48,231 nucleotides of DNA from an uncultured Paraglaciecola sp. (GTDB lineage Bacteria > Pseudomonadota > Gammaproteobacteria > Enterobacterales > Alteromonadaceae): NCBI RefSeq assembly GCF_913058035.1, contig NZ_CAJXPA010000012.1, forward strand, positions 1 to 48,231, read 5' to 3'. Below the pieces are notes generated by a model, which was not told the DNA's origin, did no database searches, and saw only the letters and a program-made list of their open reading frames with translations. A program made the translations under genes and the position numbers. Of the stretch, positions 10,743 to 18,646 are shown one piece after another (the first letter of the stretch is position 1; each line of letters opens with the position of its first letter).

Positions 10743-11951
10743 ATGGAACAGTTAGTAATACGCCTAGGTGCTAATCCAGATGAATCGATTCATTGGATTG
10801 TGTGGTCTAGCCAACAAAACGAAATCATTGCTTCTGGTGAGCTACCCGATGCAACACAATTAGCTACCTTGGCGGATAGGGCTGGTAGAAGACCAATCTG
10901 TGCCTTGGTGCCAACCAGTGATGTGTTGCTCAAGTGGGTTGAGTTGCCAGCTAAGGCTGGGCGTAAAGCCTTAGCTGCGATCCCATTTATCTTGGAAGAA
11001 GAAATAAGTGGCGATATTTCACAACAATTTTTTGCCCTCGGCCCCAAAGAAGGTAATAACCAAGCTGTAGCCATAGTAAACAAAGCAAAACTACAAAGTT
11101 GGTTGAAAATAATCGCAGACGCAGGTTTGACATGCGAGCAACTGATTCCTGATGTTTTAGCATTGCCATTAGTAGATAAGAGCGCATGGTCTGTCTTAGA
11201 ACTGGGTCAACAAATGTTGGTTCGTAAAGACGAATGGGCAGGTTTACAGGGTGAGAGAGGCTGGCTAATACAAGCTATTAATCATATTGCGCGACAATAT
11301 ACTAAGCAAACAGCACAAACACCTTCGATAAATGATTATTCTGGTATGGATTTAGCTGATCTAAAGCACCTTGATATATCAGTGATGCCTCTTGAGTTAC
11401 CGATGAAAGTGTTGGCTCAAGGAGTCGCATCAGCGAAATTCAACTTATTACAAGGTGAGTACAAAATTAACAATAAGGTCGCTGGCCAATGGAAAAAATG
11501 GCGATTAGCAGCGGTACTGGCTGTTGTTGCTTTGTTTACCAGTCTCATTGATAAAAGCCTAGAGCAGAATCAACTAGTTAACCAACTTACTTCTTTAAAA
11601 TTACAGGTAAAAAGCGAGTATAAGCGGGCATTTCCTAATGCTGGTGCATATCGTGATCTCAGGACTACCATGGGTCGTCAAATGAAAGCCCTTGAGACAA
11701 GTGGTGGAGGCGCGTCGATGTTAATTATGCTGAGTCAGCTTAGACCTGCATTTGAAGAATCAGATGTCAGGCCGCAGACCATGCGTTTTGACAGTAGTCG
11801 TGCAGAGCTGCGTATTCAAGCAATCGCAAGTAATTACGACGCCTTAGACAAATTTAAACGCCAAGCAGAAGCCCAGGGGTTTACTGTTGAGCAAGGCTCT
11901 ATCAACCAAAAAGATAATCAAGTAATCGGCACATTGTTGATAAGGAGTTAA
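10743..11951 (+). CDS. gspL: Type II secretion system assembly protein GspL
   Basis: GspL is a bitopic inner-membrane protein that anchors the GspE ATPase. The 402-aa protein has an actin-like cytoplasmic domain at about residues 1-235, a single membrane segment at about 252-272 (WRLAAVLAVVALFTSLI) and a ferredoxin-like periplasmic domain. It is preceded by the only sizeable gap in the gsp operon. An imperfect small stem (AAGC/GCTT at 10652-10672) with a T-run at 10671-10677 lies in that gap and might reduce read-through, but the stem is too short to call a terminator. Confidence 0.94.
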   Translation: MEQLVIRLGANPDESIHWIVWSSQQNEIIASGELPDATQLATLADRAGRRPICALVPTSDVLLKWVELPAKAGRKALAAIPFILEEEISGDISQQFFALGPKEGNNQAVAIVNKAKLQSWLKIIADAGLTCEQLIPDVLALPLVDKSAWSVLELGQQMLVRKDEWAGLQGERGWLIQAINHIARQYTKQTAQTPSINDYSGMDLADLKHLDISVMPLELPMKVLAQGVASAKFNLLQGEYKINNKVAGQWKKWRLAAVLAVVALFTSLIDKSLEQNQLVNQLTSLKLQVKSEYKRAFPNAGAYRDLRTTMGRQMKALETSGGGASMLIMLSQLRPAFEESDVRPQTMRFDSSRAELRIQAIASNYDALDKFKRQAEAQGFTVEQGSINQKDNQVIGTLLIRS

Positions 11952-11952
11952 T

Positions 11953-12432
11953 ATGGAAAAACTCAAAAGTATGTTTTTACAGCTAAGTGAACGTGAACAA
12001 CGCTTAGTCACTATTTCAGCAATTTTGGTATTAGTAGCCATATTTTATTGGGGTATCTGGTCACCATTAAACACGTCACTAGATCGAGATAAAACAGCGG
12101 TTAAACATCAAACAGAATTACTGACTTGGGTACAAAAAAATGCTAATCGAGCGTTACAACTTCGTAGTGGTGGCGATAGTAAAACTTCGTTTTCAGGCTC
12201 TCTTACTCAAGTAGTGAGTCAATCTGCTAACCGTATGAAAATTGCTATATCAAGAATGCAGCCCCAGGGTGAAGAATTACAGGTATGGATAGACCAAGCA
12301 CCCTTTAATGACGTATTGAGCTGGTTACAATCACTTGAAAAAACAGGCATAAGTATATTAGATATTGATATTGCAGAATCTGGTTTACCTGGGCAAGTTA
12401 AAATTCGTCGCTTAAAATTAGGAAAGTTATGA
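11953..12432 (+). CDS. gspM: Type II secretion system protein GspM
   Basis: GspM partners GspL in the inner-membrane platform. The 159-aa product has a short cytoplasmic start with the typical LSEREQRLV signature, a membrane segment at about residues 17-36, and a periplasmic ferredoxin-like domain ending in a basic KIRRLKLGKL tail. It starts 1 bp after gspL and overlaps gspN by 4 bp. Confidence 0.94.
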   Translation: MEKLKSMFLQLSEREQRLVTISAILVLVAIFYWGIWSPLNTSLDRDKTAVKHQTELLTWVQKNANRALQLRSGGDSKTSFSGSLTQVVSQSANRMKIAISRMQPQGEELQVWIDQAPFNDVLSWLQSLEKTGISILDIDIAESGLPGQVKIRRLKLGKL

Positions 12433-13172
12433 AGTCAGTGCTGAAATGGGGTTCACTATGCCTTGTTGTTTATTTTATATTTTTGATCGTTAAATTACCT
12501 GCAGTCCAAGTATTATCAAAAATTCAATTACCTGAAGGCATCAATATAAGCGTCATATCTGGCACTATTTGGAACGGTCATGCACAAAGAGCTCAAATAA
12601 ATGGGTTACCTGTTAATGACATAAATTGGTCCCTGTCGTTTCTCCCTCTGTTACTAAAGGAAATCAGCGCTGATATCAAAGTAGGTAATTTACGCGATGT
12701 GGAACAAATCTCTGTTTCTGGTCACATTAGTTTTTCTGGGCAACGCTTTCAGTCAGAAGATTTGTTGGCTTATGTTCCCGCAAACTTAGCCATAAGCCTA
12801 CTTCCTTTGCCTATTCCCATTCAAGCTGATGGACGTTTTAAAGTGCAATTAAACAAGGTGGATTACAAAGCAGGTTGCCAAACGTTTAGTGGCAATGGCC
12901 AATGGTTAAATGCAAATTTTACTGGTGTAACAGGCATTATAGAGTTAGGTAGTTTCGATGCAGATTTAAGTTGTGAAAATAACAGTATTATATTGAATGT
13001 TAAACAACCCAACAGATTTGGCTTAACCGCAAAAACCACAATTCCTGCTAATATGAAATTTACTATCGAGGGCCGCTTTAAACCTGAAGCTAGCTTACCC
13101 AGAGAAGTGCATCAAGCTGCACAGTTTTTTGGTAAAGCGGATGCCGATGGTTATTATCCGATTAAGTTTTAA
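12429..13172 (+). CDS. gspN: Type II secretion system protein GspN
   Basis: GspN is an accessory type II secretion protein, present in some systems and of unclear role. The 247-aa product has one N-terminal membrane segment at about residues 4-23 and a periplasmic beta-rich region with a cysteine pair (about C150 and C182) that could form a disulfide. It is the last gene of the operon. The 83 bp between it and the convergent yrfG contain no clear terminator. The assignment rests on operon position and on motifs such as ISVISGTIWNGHA. Confidence 0.9.
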   Translation: MKSVLKWGSLCLVVYFIFLIVKLPAVQVLSKIQLPEGINISVISGTIWNGHAQRAQINGLPVNDINWSLSFLPLLLKEISADIKVGNLRDVEQISVSGHISFSGQRFQSEDLLAYVPANLAISLLPLPIPIQADGRFKVQLNKVDYKAGCQTFSGNGQWLNANFTGVTGIIELGSFDADLSCENNSIILNVKQPNRFGLTAKTTIPANMKFTIEGRFKPEASLPREVHQAAQFFGKADADGYYPIKF

Positions 13173-13255
13173 ACAGTTTATCCTCATCTGGATCCTTTAT
13201 GAGATTCAGTTGTTTTACTGGACGTTTAGTTTAACCACTTTATTATAAGTTTAGA

Positions 13256-13939
13256 TTAATTAACAAACGGGTTCGCTACGATCTCATCCAACAAAAAACG
13301 ATAGTCCTGTATTGATGGAAATTCACTAATCTTTCTAGCTGGTTGACGGCTATCAGGGTTGCTCACTGCCAACAAATGTTTAATACCAAAATCTTGAGCA
13401 GCTTTTAATATACCTAAACTGTCATCCACAAAAAGTGTGTGTTCCGGGTTAAAACCAAGTTTTGCTTGAAGCCTTTGCCATAAAACTTGTGATTCTTTGG
13501 TGACAGAAAATTCGTGAGTCGATATTAGTTGGTCAATGTGGTTATTTAATTGAGTATGTTCCACTTTTAACGACAAGCTGTCAGGGTGCGCATTAGTCAC
13601 CAAAATCACATCACGCCCTGAGGCTTTTAAGGCGTCTATAAAAGGTAAACTGTCTTCGCGAATACTGATTAAATGCTCAATCTCGCGCTTGGCCTCAATA
13701 ATATCGATGTCCAGTTTTTCAGCCCAGAAATCCAAACAATACCAGCTTAAAGTACCCATTACCTGCTGAGTTTCAACAGCCATAATATCTTTGGCAGCTT
13801 GTAGTGAAATGCTATGTTTTTCAGATAATCTTTTAGGCACATGTTCTAACCAGAAATGATTGTCGAAGTGCAAGTCTAGTAAGGTGCCATCCATATCGAG
13901 CAACACAGTGTGAATATTTTTCCAAGCAAGCTTTGACAA
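13256..13939 (-). CDS. yrfG: HAD-family GMP/IMP nucleotidase YrfG
   Basis: This is a soluble HAD hydrolase. E. coli YrfG dephosphorylates purine nucleotides such as GMP and IMP. The 227-aa protein has HAD motif I at D15-M-D17-G-T (nucleophile and acid/base Asp), motif II in ILVTNAHPDS, a motif III lysine likely in VTKESQ, and motif IV in FVDDSLGILKAA. The gene is divergent from nudE with a 124-bp shared upstream region. In E. coli yrfG lies next to hslR and nudE (yrfE); here the gsp operon sits between yrfG and hslR. Confidence 0.9.
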   Translation of the reverse strand: MSKLAWKNIHTVLLDMDGTLLDLHFDNHFWLEHVPKRLSEKHSISLQAAKDIMAVETQQVMGTLSWYCLDFWAEKLDIDIIEAKREIEHLISIREDSLPFIDALKASGRDVILVTNAHPDSLSLKVEHTQLNNHIDQLISTHEFSVTKESQVLWQRLQAKLGFNPEHTLFVDDSLGILKAAQDFGIKHLLAVSNPDSRQPARKISEFPSIQDYRFLLDEIVANPFVN

Positions 13940-14063
13940 GTAGCATGTCCTCTATTTAACAGGTATATTTGGTCTATAAAGAAATTCATCTAATTTAAGT
14001 TATATAAAGTTAATCTTACTTTTAAAAAGACGATATCGGCGGTTATATTAACGTGAAAAATAC

Positions 14064-14627
14064 ATGAACAACATAGACAATAAAAAATTACTCCCACAAA
14101 TCCATTCTCGCAAAATAGTTGCAAAAAGCGGACTGTTTAAAATCGAACAAGTCGATTTAGAATTTTCAAATGGGGAAACGCGTGCTTTTGAGCGCATGGC
14201 TGGTAGCGGCAATGGGGCCGTTATGGTAGTGCCGTTTATCAATGATGACGAATTTTTGTTAATAAGAGAATACGCAGCAGGAACCCACACTTACGAACTG
14301 GGCTTTCCTAAAGGGTTGATTGACCCAGGTGAAACGGCGGAAGTAGCGGCTAATAGGGAACTAAAAGAAGAAATTGGTTTTGGAACCAAAACATTACGTC
14401 TACTACAGAATGTCAGTATGGCACCGGCTTTTTTTGATGCCAAAATGACCATCTTTGTTGCCGAAGATTTATACCCAGAGTTATTGCCAGGTGATGAGCC
14501 TGAACCTTTAGAAGTAATTAAATGGTCAATTCAGAATATAGACGCGCTGTTGGCTAAAGATGATTTTATAGAGGCAAGATGTATTGCTGCCTTGTTACTT
14601 GCTGAGAAATGGAAAAAGTCACGCTAA
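14064..14627 (+). CDS. nudE: ADP compounds hydrolase NudE (Nudix)
   Basis: NudE hydrolyses ADP-ribose, NADH and diadenosine polyphosphates. The 187-aa product has a complete Nudix box from G84 to about residue 106. G84, E90, R98-E99 and E102-E103 sit at the right spacing for GX5EX7REUXEEXGU, and GFPKG leads into it. Its stop overlaps the preferred cysQ start (TAATG), so the two genes are almost certainly translated together. Both products remove phosphorylated adenosine compounds. Confidence 0.94.
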   Translation: MNNIDNKKLLPQIHSRKIVAKSGLFKIEQVDLEFSNGETRAFERMAGSGNGAVMVVPFINDDEFLLIREYAAGTHTYELGFPKGLIDPGETAEVAANRELKEEIGFGTKTLRLLQNVSMAPAFFDAKMTIFVAEDLYPELLPGDEPEPLEVIKWSIQNIDALLAKDDFIEARCIAALLLAEKWKKSR

Positions 14628-15472
14628 TGCCAACTAAAGATGCCCAACAACTTTTAGATATAGCAAAAAAAACGGCGATTATGGCTGGTAAAGTAGTATT
14701 AGAAATTTACGACAGTGGTGATTTTACTAGTTTTCAAAAAGAAGATAATTCACCTGTCACGTCAGCTGACTTCAAAGCCAATGAAATTATTATGCTGATG
14801 TTGCAAAAAGCAACACCAGACATTCCCATTATGTCTGAAGAGACTGAAATAGGGTCGTTAGAAATGCGTCAAACTTGGACACGATATTGGCTTATCGACC
14901 CGATTGATGGCACTCAAGAATTTATTGCTCGCAGTGGTGATTTTGCTATTAATATCGCACTGATAGAAAATAATCAGCCTATTCTAGGTGTAATCTACTG
15001 GCCCACAGGTGAAACATTGTATTCTGCGTTAAAAGGCCATGGTGCATTTAAGGAATGCCCAGTTGAGAACAAACAAATCTATGTCCGAAGTTTAAAAGCA
15101 CCTAACGAAGATCCATTAATTATTGCGATTAGTCGCAGACAACCTCGCGAAAAAGTCATATCGAGTTTGAGTGGGGAACGTGTTTATCAAACCTTACCTG
15201 CTGGCAGCTGTTCACTTAAAGCTTGCTTTATCGCTGAGGGCAGAGCGGATATATTTTTACGTTTTGGTATAACAGGAGAATGGGATACAGGTGCATCACA
15301 ATGCATAGTAGTCGAAGCAGGAGGTAAAATTTTGGCACATGATTTTTCTCCTCTAAGCTACAACATGCGTACAAGTGTGATTAATCCAGATTTTTTTATT
15401 ATGGGCGATCAGAATGTTGATTGGCAAAATATTGTTAAATGCGAATTTGGTAACAACAATCAATCTGTCTAA
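14627..15472 (+). CDS. cysQ: 3'(2'),5'-bisphosphate nucleotidase CysQ
   Basis: CysQ converts 3'-phosphoadenosine 5'-phosphate, the by-product of sulfate activation and of acyl-carrier-protein loading, to AMP. I chose the ATG overlapping the nudE stop; a frame-compatible ATG 18 bp upstream (14609) is less likely because it lies inside nudE. The 281-aa product carries the metal-binding motifs of the inositol-monophosphatase superfamily: SPVTSADFKANE, SEET, WLIDPIDGTQEF (W88-F99) and GEWDTGASQCIV. The gene is intact although a cysD remnant nearby is dead; PAP removal is needed whether or not sulfate is assimilated. Confidence 0.95.
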   Translation: MPTKDAQQLLDIAKKTAIMAGKVVLEIYDSGDFTSFQKEDNSPVTSADFKANEIIMLMLQKATPDIPIMSEETEIGSLEMRQTWTRYWLIDPIDGTQEFIARSGDFAINIALIENNQPILGVIYWPTGETLYSALKGHGAFKECPVENKQIYVRSLKAPNEDPLIIAISRRQPREKVISSLSGERVYQTLPAGSCSLKACFIAEGRADIFLRFGITGEWDTGASQCIVVEAGGKILAHDFSPLSYNMRTSVINPDFFIMGDQNVDWQNIVKCEFGNNNQSV

Positions 15473-15502
15473 CATCAAAATTTTTACCTAATTGAGTTAA
15501 CT

Positions 15503-16077
15503 ATGAAATATTTATTACTTCGCACAATTTTGATTACTTCGACCTTGTTTTGTTACACGGCTAACGCACATTGGATGTTAGTTGAGGACAAGTGAAGTAT
15601 TGTGTCGACTAAAAATTAACATATCAGTGAAGTTCAATAATTTAAGACCCTAAAGATGCATTCAACCCTGAGAGGAAATTACAGGTTGAAATTAGTCTAG
15701 CCAGTATTGATTCAAGTATCGGAATACGTGATGCACGTTCGCGAGAAGAGTTGTTTTTGGTGGATACATTGCCTTCTGCTAATTTATCTGCCTAGTTACC
15801 AGATAGTGTGTTATCACATGCAAAAGGCCGCTCGATATCGATAATACTTCCAGCCGAATTAAGTGTTATGGGTATCAGAAAAACTATTAATGTAACTGTT
15901 CAGGTCGCACATAAAACTGACAATGGCATAGGCGCTATTAGCACCCAGCCAGTATAAATATTTACCGCTTATTTTGGGTTAACTTCTGGGATTATAATAT
16001 TACAAAAGCTAGCAGGACATAATAGTGTTGTGCTAACAGTGCCGGTCAACTTTAACTTAGTATTCTTGGCTCACTAA
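15503..16077 (+). pseudogene. Decayed YceI-family secreted protein
   Basis: An ATG at 15503 opens a good signal peptide (hydrophobic core, then ANA|HWMLVEDK) but hits TGA at 15593. Downstream, a second frame from 15646 to the TAA at 16075-16077 is interrupted by TAG at 15793 and TAA at 15955. Its conceptual translation follows the YceI domain (lipocalin-like periplasmic polyisoprenoid-binding fold): SLASIDSSIGIRDARSREEL, a SVMGIRKTINVTVQV strand, STQPV, FGLTSG and a terminal VPVNFNLVF. A region around 15596-15640 (STKN...HISEVQ) matches the early part of the same domain. At least one frameshift and three stops make it non-functional. It follows cysQ by 30 bp. Confidence 0.85.
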
Positions 16078-16086
16078 AATTACTAA

Positions 16087-16335
16087 TTACAGTTGCTGTT
16101 GAGCCTCTGACAATTCAAAATCCCCTAGCTGTTGCTTAGGGATGATATTCACAGTTTCATGCAGTTCAGAATAAACTAGAAGCACATCACCTATCGCTAA
16201 CTGTGCAGATACTTGCTGTACTTTATCCGCCAGCGATACATCAGCCTCACCGTACTCGGTGCCTTCACGGAGTACAAAGCCCTCAATAATGTTCATTAAG
16301 GTTTCTTCGGTCAAATCTGTAATAGGTATAATCAT
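16087..16335 (-). CDS. yheU: YheU family protein (UPF0270)
   Basis: This is a small conserved protein of unknown function. The 82-aa sequence matches E. coli YheU: it begins with an MIIPITDL-type opening, has GFVLREGTEYGE near residue 19 and ends its conserved part with VYSELHETVNIIPK. Its start overlaps the end of yheT by 4 bp, the same gene order as yheT-yheU in E. coli. No catalytic residues can be named. Confidence 0.93.
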   Translation of the reverse strand: MIIPITDLTEETLMNIIEGFVLREGTEYGEADVSLADKVQQVSAQLAIGDVLLVYSELHETVNIIPKQQLGDFELSEAQQQL

Positions 16336-17387
16336 TTTAGCTCAACAGTAGATAAGTGTTCAGAATTGTAAGCGATGAACGGCTTAAAGAAGGTATTTGC
16401 TCTTTGTTGCATCCAAATCTTGGGTCGCCATGGTGTACCTTGCATAAAACCTACATGTCCACCTTTCTCACTTACTTCGAGGCATACACTCGGTGATAAA
16501 AGAACGGCATCAGGCACTATGCTGCTGTGCATAAAAGGATCATCTTTGGCGTGTATAACTAAAGTGGGCGTGGCGATACCTTTAATAAAGTGTTGTGAAC
16601 TACATTTTTGATAATAATCATCAGCATCCTCAAAACCGTGTAATGGCGCTGTGATATGTTGATCAAAATCTCGAAAGTCTCTAAATTGTTTGATCTGTGA
16701 TTCCGACACTTTTATTAACTTACTGTAATCCATATTGCGCATCTTAATCAGCAGATTGCTAACCATACTTTTTAGCAAGTAAGCTTGATAAACCCTCGAA
16801 AATCCTTGGTTAATACTAATTGCACACAAAGCCAAGTTGAACGGTGTAGACACAGCCATTGCTGCTTTTACGATTTGTTGTTTAGGTTGTTCACTCAGGA
16901 GTTTAAGTAACATGTTAGCGCCAAGAGAGAAACCCATCGCTGCTTTACGCGTTTCAGGGAATTTATGCTCAAGCCAATTCAAAAAGTACCAAGCATCCTG
17001 AGTCTCACCTGAGTGGTAGGCTCTAGGTGTAGCATTATGCTCACCGCCACAGCCACGAAAATGCATCAATACAACGGCATAACCTTGTCTGACGAAGTTT
17101 GCCGCCATATCGTTGATATAATGTGAACGAATAGAACCTTCTAAACCATGAAACAAAGCAATAATGCCCGAGGATTTTTTTACATCACCAGCCCAGATTA
17201 AATTAACAAAATCGCCATCAGGTAAAACTAATTTTTCCTTACGGTAATCAAGCTTGGCTCGTTTTTGTATAAAACGCGGGAAGATGGTTTGTACATGTCT
17301 ATTTTTTGCCCACCAAGGTGGCCTAAAGTCACTTTTGACTATTTCACCATAACGGACATTTTGACTAATTTGGGACTCAGAATACAT
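16332..17387 (-). CDS. yheT: Alpha/beta-hydrolase YheT
   Basis: This is a predicted esterase-like alpha/beta hydrolase of the YheT/UPF0017 family. The conserved core starts at about PPWWAKNRHVQTIFPRF. The nucleophile elbow is GFSLGANM, with an upstream HGLEGSIRSHY oxyanion region, an acidic residue in HAKDDPFMH and the catalytic His in KGGHVGF. The reading frame is open back to an ATG at 17468, which would add 27 residues unlike the family. I prefer the ATG at 17387 (351 aa), closer to the roughly 340 aa of E. coli, although neither start has a strong Shine-Dalgarno sequence. Confidence 0.9.
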   Translation of the reverse strand: MYSESQISQNVRYGEIVKSDFRPPWWAKNRHVQTIFPRFIQKRAKLDYRKEKLVLPDGDFVNLIWAGDVKKSSGIIALFHGLEGSIRSHYINDMAANFVRQGYAVVLMHFRGCGGEHNATPRAYHSGETQDAWYFLNWLEHKFPETRKAAMGFSLGANMLLKLLSEQPKQQIVKAAMAVSTPFNLALCAISINQGFSRVYQAYLLKSMVSNLLIKMRNMDYSKLIKVSESQIKQFRDFRDFDQHITAPLHGFEDADDYYQKCSSQHFIKGIATPTLVIHAKDDPFMHSSIVPDAVLLSPSVCLEVSEKGGHVGFMQGTPWRPKIWMQQRANTFFKPFIAYNSEHLSTVELK

Positions 17388-17676
17388 CAACAAAAAATCT
17401 CGATTTATCATTAAATATGAGTATATCAATTGATTGAAAACATAAAAATCTCTTTTGATGGTATACATTAAGAAAAAGGACCAGCACTTTTTATCAGAGG
17501 AACAAACATGAAAAAGAAGACGAGATTAGTCATTTAGCTAAGGTGACATTTAATAAGACTCGTCTAATCAAAAAAACTGAGTAACCACTGCATATATAAC
17601 GACTTATCAAAGACATCATTTGCGCTTCTCGTTGATTCAATTATTCATTTTTGTGAACATTGTATGAGTAAAGTAA

Positions 17677-18488
17677 TTGTATGCCTCACTTAAAGCGTTA
17701 GAAGCAGAAGCAATTTACATTATGCGAGAAGTCGCTGCGAGTTTTGAAAGCCCGTGTATGTTTTACTCGATTGGTAAAGACTCCACGATGATGCGGCATA
17801 AAGCACAGAAGGCGTTTGCTCCAGATAAAGTCCCCTTTACTATTTTCATGAAAATACCACTTGAGGGTTTCGATAAATGGGTGTATCTCGCAATAAACTT
17901 TGTGACGAGCTTTAGATGTGTTTGAGTTTGAGTTTGAGTTTGAGTTTGATGCAGCATCAGGCGTTGCCTGACGTGATGAAGAAAAATCACGTGTTAAAGA
18001 ACGAATATTCACGGTAAGAAGTGCTGACCATCAATGGGACCCAAAGTAACAACGTCCTGAACCATTGTCGCTGTACAAAACTCAAATAAATAAGGGTGAA
18101 TCGGTGCGTGTGTTTTCATTTTCAAGCTAGACCGAGCTTGATGTTTGGCTCTACATCCTTTAAGAAAGAATCGACATCGTACTATTATATTTTGCTGACA
18201 AACGTATGAGCTGAATAGACGAAGAAAGCGGGCAAATACTTGATTTAGACGACGATAGGATGTTGCCAGATTTAAACAAAAAAGAAAAATCCACATTGAA
18301 AGAACACTGGGTACGTCTTGGACATTATGTTACTACCCACAAGCGCGGGCATTATTAAGTAAAACGACAACTCTATAAGGAGTTGCGACGGAAATGCTAT
18401 TTAGCAAAAACAGCGAACAAAAAGGTCGCTTATTAGACAAATATCAGACTGATTCAATGGATAAAAAATGCGCGAAGGTTACTTCTAA
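17677..18488 (+). pseudogene. cysD: Decayed cysD (sulfate adenylyltransferase subunit 2)
   Basis: CysD is the catalytic subunit of ATP sulfurylase. The first about 50 codons are clear: [20 protein letters not shown], then the PP-loop region YSIGKDS. After AFAPDKVPF the match is lost for about 75 residues, and the reading frame meets TGA at a TTTGAG repeat. The match resumes with FDAAS, RDEEKSRVKERI, QINKGESVRVFSF and TELDVW, each separated by stops or frameshifts. The end is also recognisable: EMLFSKNSEQKGRLLDK, then in another frame KMREGYF and a TAA at 18486-18488. Several stops, at least two frameshifts and an internal deletion mean it is dead. No cysN follows. Confidence 0.92.
17921..17949 (+). 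repeat. TTTGAG hexamer tandem repeat (about 4.8 copies)
   Basis: Four perfect TTTGAG units run from 17921 to 17944, followed by a partial fifth (TTTGA) that merges into the FDAA coding remnant of cysD. The repeat sits exactly where about 75 codons of cysD are missing. It could have grown by slippage after the gene died, or it may mark the deletion junction. Confidence 0.9.
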
Positions 18489-18559
18489 CGACTCTACAAA
18501 CAACAAAGCAACAAAGTTAAACCTAAACATCATCACTATCAGTCAATTTATTAGCGTTC

Positions 18560-18596
18560 TTAACCACTGTGCCACCTAAATTGGCTAAGTGGTTAA
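18560..18596. other. Inverted repeat downstream of the cysD remnant
   Basis: Perfect 9-bp arms, TTAACCACT at 18560-18568 and AGTGGTTAA at 18588-18596, enclose a second short stem (GCCA/TGGC). There is no T-run after it on the plus strand, so it is not a standard intrinsic terminator for cysD. It lies 51 bp downstream of the 3' end of yheS, which points towards it, and might protect or end that mRNA. Confidence 0.5.
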
Positions 18597-18646
18597 TTAC
18601 TGGCTGAGTCTTCAAAACTCAACAGACGTACTCAAAAATAGTTATG

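Noticed and set aside
18394..18579. A separate 61-aa gene
   Set aside because: It covers the C-terminal part of the decayed cysD, and the true cysD end (KMREGYF, stop) is in another frame within it.
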